Assembly: GCF_012935325.2 (NCBI RefSeq)
Contig: NZ_JABBYG020000003.1
Location: forward strand, 62,001-126,000
DNA: 64,000 bases
From: Paenibacillus sp. PL91
GTDB taxonomy: Bacteria > Bacillota > Bacilli > Paenibacillales > Paenibacillaceae
Direction of reading: 5' to 3'
Each line of letters opens with the position of its first letter. Within the stretch, counting starts at the first letter, position 1. The translations under genes were made by a program, and so were the position numbers. The notes under the pieces are model-generated. The model worked only from the letters and a program-made list of their open reading frames with translations, ran no database searches and was not told the origin of the DNA. Positions 60,674 through 64,000 of this stretch are shown here, one piece after another.

Positions 60674-62044
60674 CTATGCGATCGAGATGACATGCGTTTC
60701 CCCAGGCGCGACCGCAATTTCCGCGTATACATAACGTCTTCCAAGCTTGTCAATTCCACACGCGCCACGGACTGCCTCTCCATTGTGAAGCAAAGCAACC
60801 GGGGATTCAGCATCATTATAAAACTCCGCCCGCCATACGAGCGCTTCGGCAGAGTGGCCCGTGAATTCCGTATACGTTCTGCCCTTATGCTTGACGCTAA
60901 CCATTCTTCCAAGCACGGAAACCTCCGAGATTTCCGCCCAAGCTAGCTCCTCTGTTAATCGTGACACCGTAGCTACGGTCGAGCCGCCATCCGCCGAGAT
61001 GCCCATAAGCCCCGAGACGACTGCACCTACGGCAGCAAAAGATACCTCGGGATATTCGCGTCTCTCAAGCGCAGGGTCCATCAGCTCTTTTAAGCTGCGC
61101 AAGCCCTCGCTGTCTTCGCCGCACCGGTAGTAAGTCTCAGGCAAATAGGACATGCCCTCGACATTGGTAACGCCTTGCGCATCCATTTCGCGAAGCGCGC
61201 CCTCCCGTTTCTCTCTGTCAACAATCGCTTCATAATAGAGAGGCAAAAACTGGCCCTCTCCGGACTCTGCCCCGAGAAAGGTGCCGTCATGTCCCATAGC
61301 GACGAAGAAGCAGCCGCTTTCCCCATCCCACCACTGCTGCTCCAGCAGCTCACGGAGATGCACAGTTTTGGCAGCGTATTCCGCATATAGCTCGCTGTTT
61401 CCCAGCTTTTTTTCCATATCGGCATAAGCCTGATAGCCTGCAATCATCAGAGCGATCAAATCGGCTCCTATTTTGGGATAATCGCCGGCTTCATTGTAGC
61501 TCGATAGCCCTCGTCTTCCATAAGATGGATCATACTCTGGAATACCGTCTCCGTCCTTATCCCATGTCTTCACGTATTCCGTCACGGATAAGCGGTAGAA
61601 ATTTTGAAGAACCGGATCTTCCAGATAGGAGCGGTCACCTGTCCATAGGTACTGCCGGTAGCAAGCTTCAATGACGTCAAAGTTAGCGGGAAGATTGTAC
61701 CAGAAATCATCATCATTCTCGTAATCTACCGGCGCAGGCACATTGTCACCTGTTATTTCCCAATACGTGCAGTAATCTTTGCCCTTGCTAATATTCTCGG
61801 CGAATCGCTGCATCATATTGCGGGTATGCGCTTGCAAGCCGAGCACGGAAGCGCCCATGCTCTGGTGGGAAACATCCCGCATGCAGAATGCATTTCTTCC
61901 CGGCAAGGCCGCCTCGTACCAGAGTCCGACGGGATCGCTTCCGTCATGCGCATAAGCCAGCGCTTGCCCTTTCGCCCATTCAAAGCCGCGGTTCAGCGCC
62001 TCGTCTTCCGAGCGGAATGTTATTTTGCTTGAGACCTTGTCCAT
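60674..62044 (-). CDS. (alpha/alpha)6-barrel glycosidase-like protein
   Basis: 456 residues (a GTG codon just before the ATG is an alternative start). No signal peptide. Features of six-hairpin glycosidases: GRNAFCMRDVSHQSMGASVL at the first helices, WDKDGDGIPEYDPSYGRRGL, GADLIALMIAGYQAYADMEK, LLEQQWWDGESGCFF and a beta-rich C-terminal end (MVSVKHKGRTYTEF). The Asp/Glu residues around MRDVSH and DGIPEYD are candidate catalytic sites. No exact GH family assigned. Probably breaks down the oligosaccharide brought in by the permeases encoded 6 bp upstream. Confidence 0.72.
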   Translation of the reverse strand: MDKVSSKITFRSEDEALNRGFEWAKGQALAYAHDGSDPVGLWYEAALPGRNAFCMRDVSHQSMGASVLGLQAHTRNMMQRFAENISKGKDYCTYWEITGDNVPAPVDYENDDDFWYNLPANFDVIEACYRQYLWTGDRSYLEDPVLQNFYRLSVTEYVKTWDKDGDGIPEYDPSYGRRGLSSYNEAGDYPKIGADLIALMIAGYQAYADMEKKLGNSELYAEYAAKTVHLRELLEQQWWDGESGCFFVAMGHDGTFLGAESGEGQFLPLYYEAIVDREKREGALREMDAQGVTNVEGMSYLPETYYRCGEDSEGLRSLKELMDPALERREYPEVSFAAVGAVVSGLMGISADGGSTVATVSRLTEELAWAEISEVSVLGRMVSVKHKGRTYTEFTGHSAEALVWRAEFYNDAESPVALLHNGEAVRGACGIDKLGRRYVYAEIAVAPGETHVISIA

Positions 62045-62050
62045 CACTGT

Positions 62051-62941
62051 TTATCCTTTCACGGAGCCTATCGTTAAGCCCCCAATGAAATATTTTTGCA
62101 AAAACGGGTATACGAGCAGAATTGGTACCGTAACCAATATCGTCGTCGCTGCGCGAAGCGTCAGAGGAGATAAGCTATTGAACTTCTGGTAAATCAATTG
62201 CTGGTCCATAATTTGCTGAGAAGCTTCTACCTCCAGCAGCAGCCGGCGCAAGTACACCTGCAGCGTATCAAAATGCCCGCTGGAGTTGTACAAGACGACA
62301 TCGAACCATGAATTCCAATGCCCTACCGCAGCATAGATGAATACGGCGGCGAACACCGGAAGCGACATCGGGATAACCAATTTAATATAGATAGTGATTT
62401 CAGTCGCCCCGTCCAGTCTCGCAGATTCGAACAACGCTTCCGGCAGCTCCGAAATGTAAGAGGCCATGAGCAGCATGAAATACGCGCTGATCAGCGTAGG
62501 AATCCAGTAGACGTTGAAGGAGTCTGTCAGGCCAAGCTGGACCATCAGCAAGTAAACCGGAATAAGCCCTCCGTTAAAATACATCGTGACCAGAAAGAGA
62601 ATGCGCATAAATTTGCGCCCGGAAAAATGCCGGATGCTTACGATATAAGCAAGCAGTCCCGTTACGAACAGGCAGGTCGACGTTCCGACAATAACGCGCA
62701 GCACCGACCAGCCGAACCCTTCAAGCAGCTTATGGTTTTGCGACAGCAGCACATAAGCATCGAGCGAGAACTTTCTCGGGAAAATATAGATCCCGCCTCG
62801 CGCAGCATCTGCCCCGTCATTCAGGGACAGCGCCAGCAAATTCAAGAAAGGGTAAGCAACCATTGCGCCAAATATTAGCAAGACAATAATATTGATGATA
62901 TCAAAAACCCGTTGAGATACCGGTACAGATCGTGTGTTCAT
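62051..62941 (-). CDS. LplC-type sugar ABC permease
   Basis: 296 residues, six helices, EAA loop LFESARLDGATEITIYIKLV, tail KYFIGGLTIGSVKG. Coupled to the partner permease gene 14 bp upstream and to the glycosidase gene 6 bp downstream. Confidence 0.9.
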   Translation of the reverse strand: MNTRSVPVSQRVFDIINIIVLLIFGAMVAYPFLNLLALSLNDGADAARGGIYIFPRKFSLDAYVLLSQNHKLLEGFGWSVLRVIVGTSTCLFVTGLLAYIVSIRHFSGRKFMRILFLVTMYFNGGLIPVYLLMVQLGLTDSFNVYWIPTLISAYFMLLMASYISELPEALFESARLDGATEITIYIKLVIPMSLPVFAAVFIYAAVGHWNSWFDVVLYNSSGHFDTLQVYLRRLLLEVEASQQIMDQQLIYQKFNSLSPLTLRAATTILVTVPILLVYPFLQKYFIGGLTIGSVKG

Positions 62942-62955
62942 CTATATGCTCCTTT

Positions 62956-63858
62956 CTAGAATATCGAGGTTTGCATCAATCGTTTCGAGAGCCGATTCGC
63001 GAGCACCACCAGCGTAAGGCCGATCAGGCTCTTCATTAACCCGACAGCCGTACCGTAGGAGTAATTGCCAAGCTGCACGCCAAAACGATATACATACGTA
63101 TCGATAACCTCATGATAATCCCGGGTAGTTGGACTTCCCAGAAGCAATTGCTGCTCGAAGCCTGCATTCAGAATGCCGCCGAGCGCGAGTATGAACAGCA
63201 ATACGATTGTCGCCCGGATCCCTGGCAATGTAATATGCCATACGAGCCCGAAACGTCCCAGCCCATCAACTCTTCCCGCTTCGTATTGCTCACGGTCGAT
63301 ACCCGCTATCGCGGATAAATAGATAATGGAGCTAAAGCCGATATCCTTCCAAAGGTTGCCTGAGGTGATAATCGCCCAAAAGTATTTTCCTTCCCCGAGA
63401 AAGAGGACCGGCTCTTGGATGAAGCCAAAGCGCTGCAGCAGATCGTTCACGATGCCGTCGCTTCCGAGCAGCGTGAACATAATGCTGGCTACAACGACCC
63501 AAGAGATGAAATAAGGAATATAGGAAAGCGATTGAATCGTTTTCTTAAACGCGCGGCTCTTAACCTCATTCAATAGCAGGGCAAGAATGATCGGCGCCGG
63601 AAAACCTATGCAAAGGTTCAACAGGCTGATCACGATCGTATTGCGCATAATCATCCAGAAATCAGGCTCTTGGAAAAAGCGGATAAAATTGTCGAAGCCG
63701 ACCCAATTGCCAAACAAGGTCTGGCCGGGAACGTAATTTTGAAATGCTATGATTAACCCGTACATGGGAAAATAAGCAAAGAGCAGCACCCACAGAATAA
63801 TCGGCAAGCTAATCAGCCAAATTTGTCTCTCTCTGGAAAAGCGTCTAAGGTAGTTCAT
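62956..63858 (-). CDS. LplB-type sugar ABC permease
   Basis: 300 residues, six helices, N-terminal LLFAYFPMYGLIIAFQNYVP typical of LplB, EAA loop QYEAGRVDGLGRFGLVWHIT. Follows the solute-binding gene at the window edge. No ATPase present. Confidence 0.9.
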   Translation of the reverse strand: MNYLRRFSRERQIWLISLPIILWVLLFAYFPMYGLIIAFQNYVPGQTLFGNWVGFDNFIRFFQEPDFWMIMRNTIVISLLNLCIGFPAPIILALLLNEVKSRAFKKTIQSLSYIPYFISWVVVASIMFTLLGSDGIVNDLLQRFGFIQEPVLFLGEGKYFWAIITSGNLWKDIGFSSIIYLSAIAGIDREQYEAGRVDGLGRFGLVWHITLPGIRATIVLLFILALGGILNAGFEQQLLLGSPTTRDYHEVIDTYVYRFGVQLGNYSYGTAVGLMKSLIGLTLVVLANRLSKRLMQTSIF

Positions 63859-63885
63859 GATTCGGCTTCCCTCCTGCTCTCCTCT

Positions 63886-64000
63886 TTATTTCAACAAAGC
63901 AATATTCTTTTTATATTGTTCCGTACGGAATTCCTCGATATCCGAAAGTCCGATCTTGATCGCTTTTTCACGAAGCTCGTCGAAGTTTTTGATCGCTTCC
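63886..64000 (-). CDS. C-terminal end of an extracellular solute-binding protein (cut by window)
   Basis: The minus-strand frame runs from the window edge to TAA at 63886-63888 and encodes ELREKAIKIGLSDIEEF and a last segment ending YKKNIALLK, 27 bp before the LplB gene. Position and the helical charged tail fit the binding protein of this importer (order receptor-LplB-LplC-enzyme). Only about 37 residues are visible, so the family is inferred from context. Confidence 0.65.
   Translation of the reverse strand, partial: EAIKNFDELREKAIKIGLSDIEEFRTEQYKKNIALLK

Overview
The window looks like a chromosomal segment of a Paenibacillus-type, spore-forming Firmicute. The evidence is AAGGAGG ribosome binding sites on most genes, lipobox lipoproteins, S-layer-homology (SLH) anchored exoproteins, YesM/YesN two-component pairs, membrane-bound AraC regulators and a high density of CUT1 sugar ABC transporters. 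I name the genus by gene style only; there is no rRNA in the window. No rRNA, tRNA, CRISPR array or transposase was seen.

Layout. 2-250: end of a sugar permease. 427-10577 (minus): a complete Tad/Flp pilus locus read from the prepilin peptidase (10577) through CpaB/RcpC, TadZ, TadA, TadB, TadC, a Flp pilin and TadE, then four accessory genes (a 591-aa membrane protein with tandem repeats, a small membrane protein, an SLH lipoprotein and a TadG-like pseudopilin). 11067-14436: OmpR-type two-component system plus a propeller lipoprotein. 14845-20754: membrane AraC regulator and its permease-permease-binding protein operon. 20866-23443: GH29 alpha-L-fucosidase-like gene, divergent AraC regulator and a small membrane protein. 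23580-34780: a very large SLH-anchored beta-helix enzyme co-directional with a three-gene sugar ABC importer, with a divergent YesM/YesN pair. 34891-44662: a LacI-linked locus with importer, Gfo/Idh/MocA oxidoreductase, two related TIM-barrel/DUF4832-like proteins and a GNAT_C-type acyltransferase-like protein. 44814-49875: cytosolic hybrid kinase, two tiny hydrophilic genes, a broken GNAT gene, a Nudix fusion and a MerR-methyltransferase fusion. 50016-60395: a secreted FN3 protein, then a 6.9-kb block (LysM protein, SelU, SelD, permease, phytanoyl-CoA-dioxygenase-like protein, AraC) bracketed by two copies of one sequence, then an intact aldo/keto reductase. 60674-64000: glycosidase-like gene and another importer, cut by the window edge.

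How it works together. Several independent carbohydrate-uptake modules, each pairing a lipoprotein receptor and two permeases with its own regulator and enzyme. None of the modules encodes an ATPase, so they presumably share one MsmX-type ATPase encoded elsewhere. The strongest unexpected structure is the direct repeat around the selenium block: copy one is 330 bp (52069-52398) and copy two 637 bp (59298-59934). The difference is accounted for exactly by two deletions of 69 and 238 bp in copy one. This suggests the block arrived by an insertion that duplicated the junction between the FN3 gene and the aldo/keto reductase gene. The least explained metabolic locus is the LacI-linked 34.9-44.7 kb cluster.
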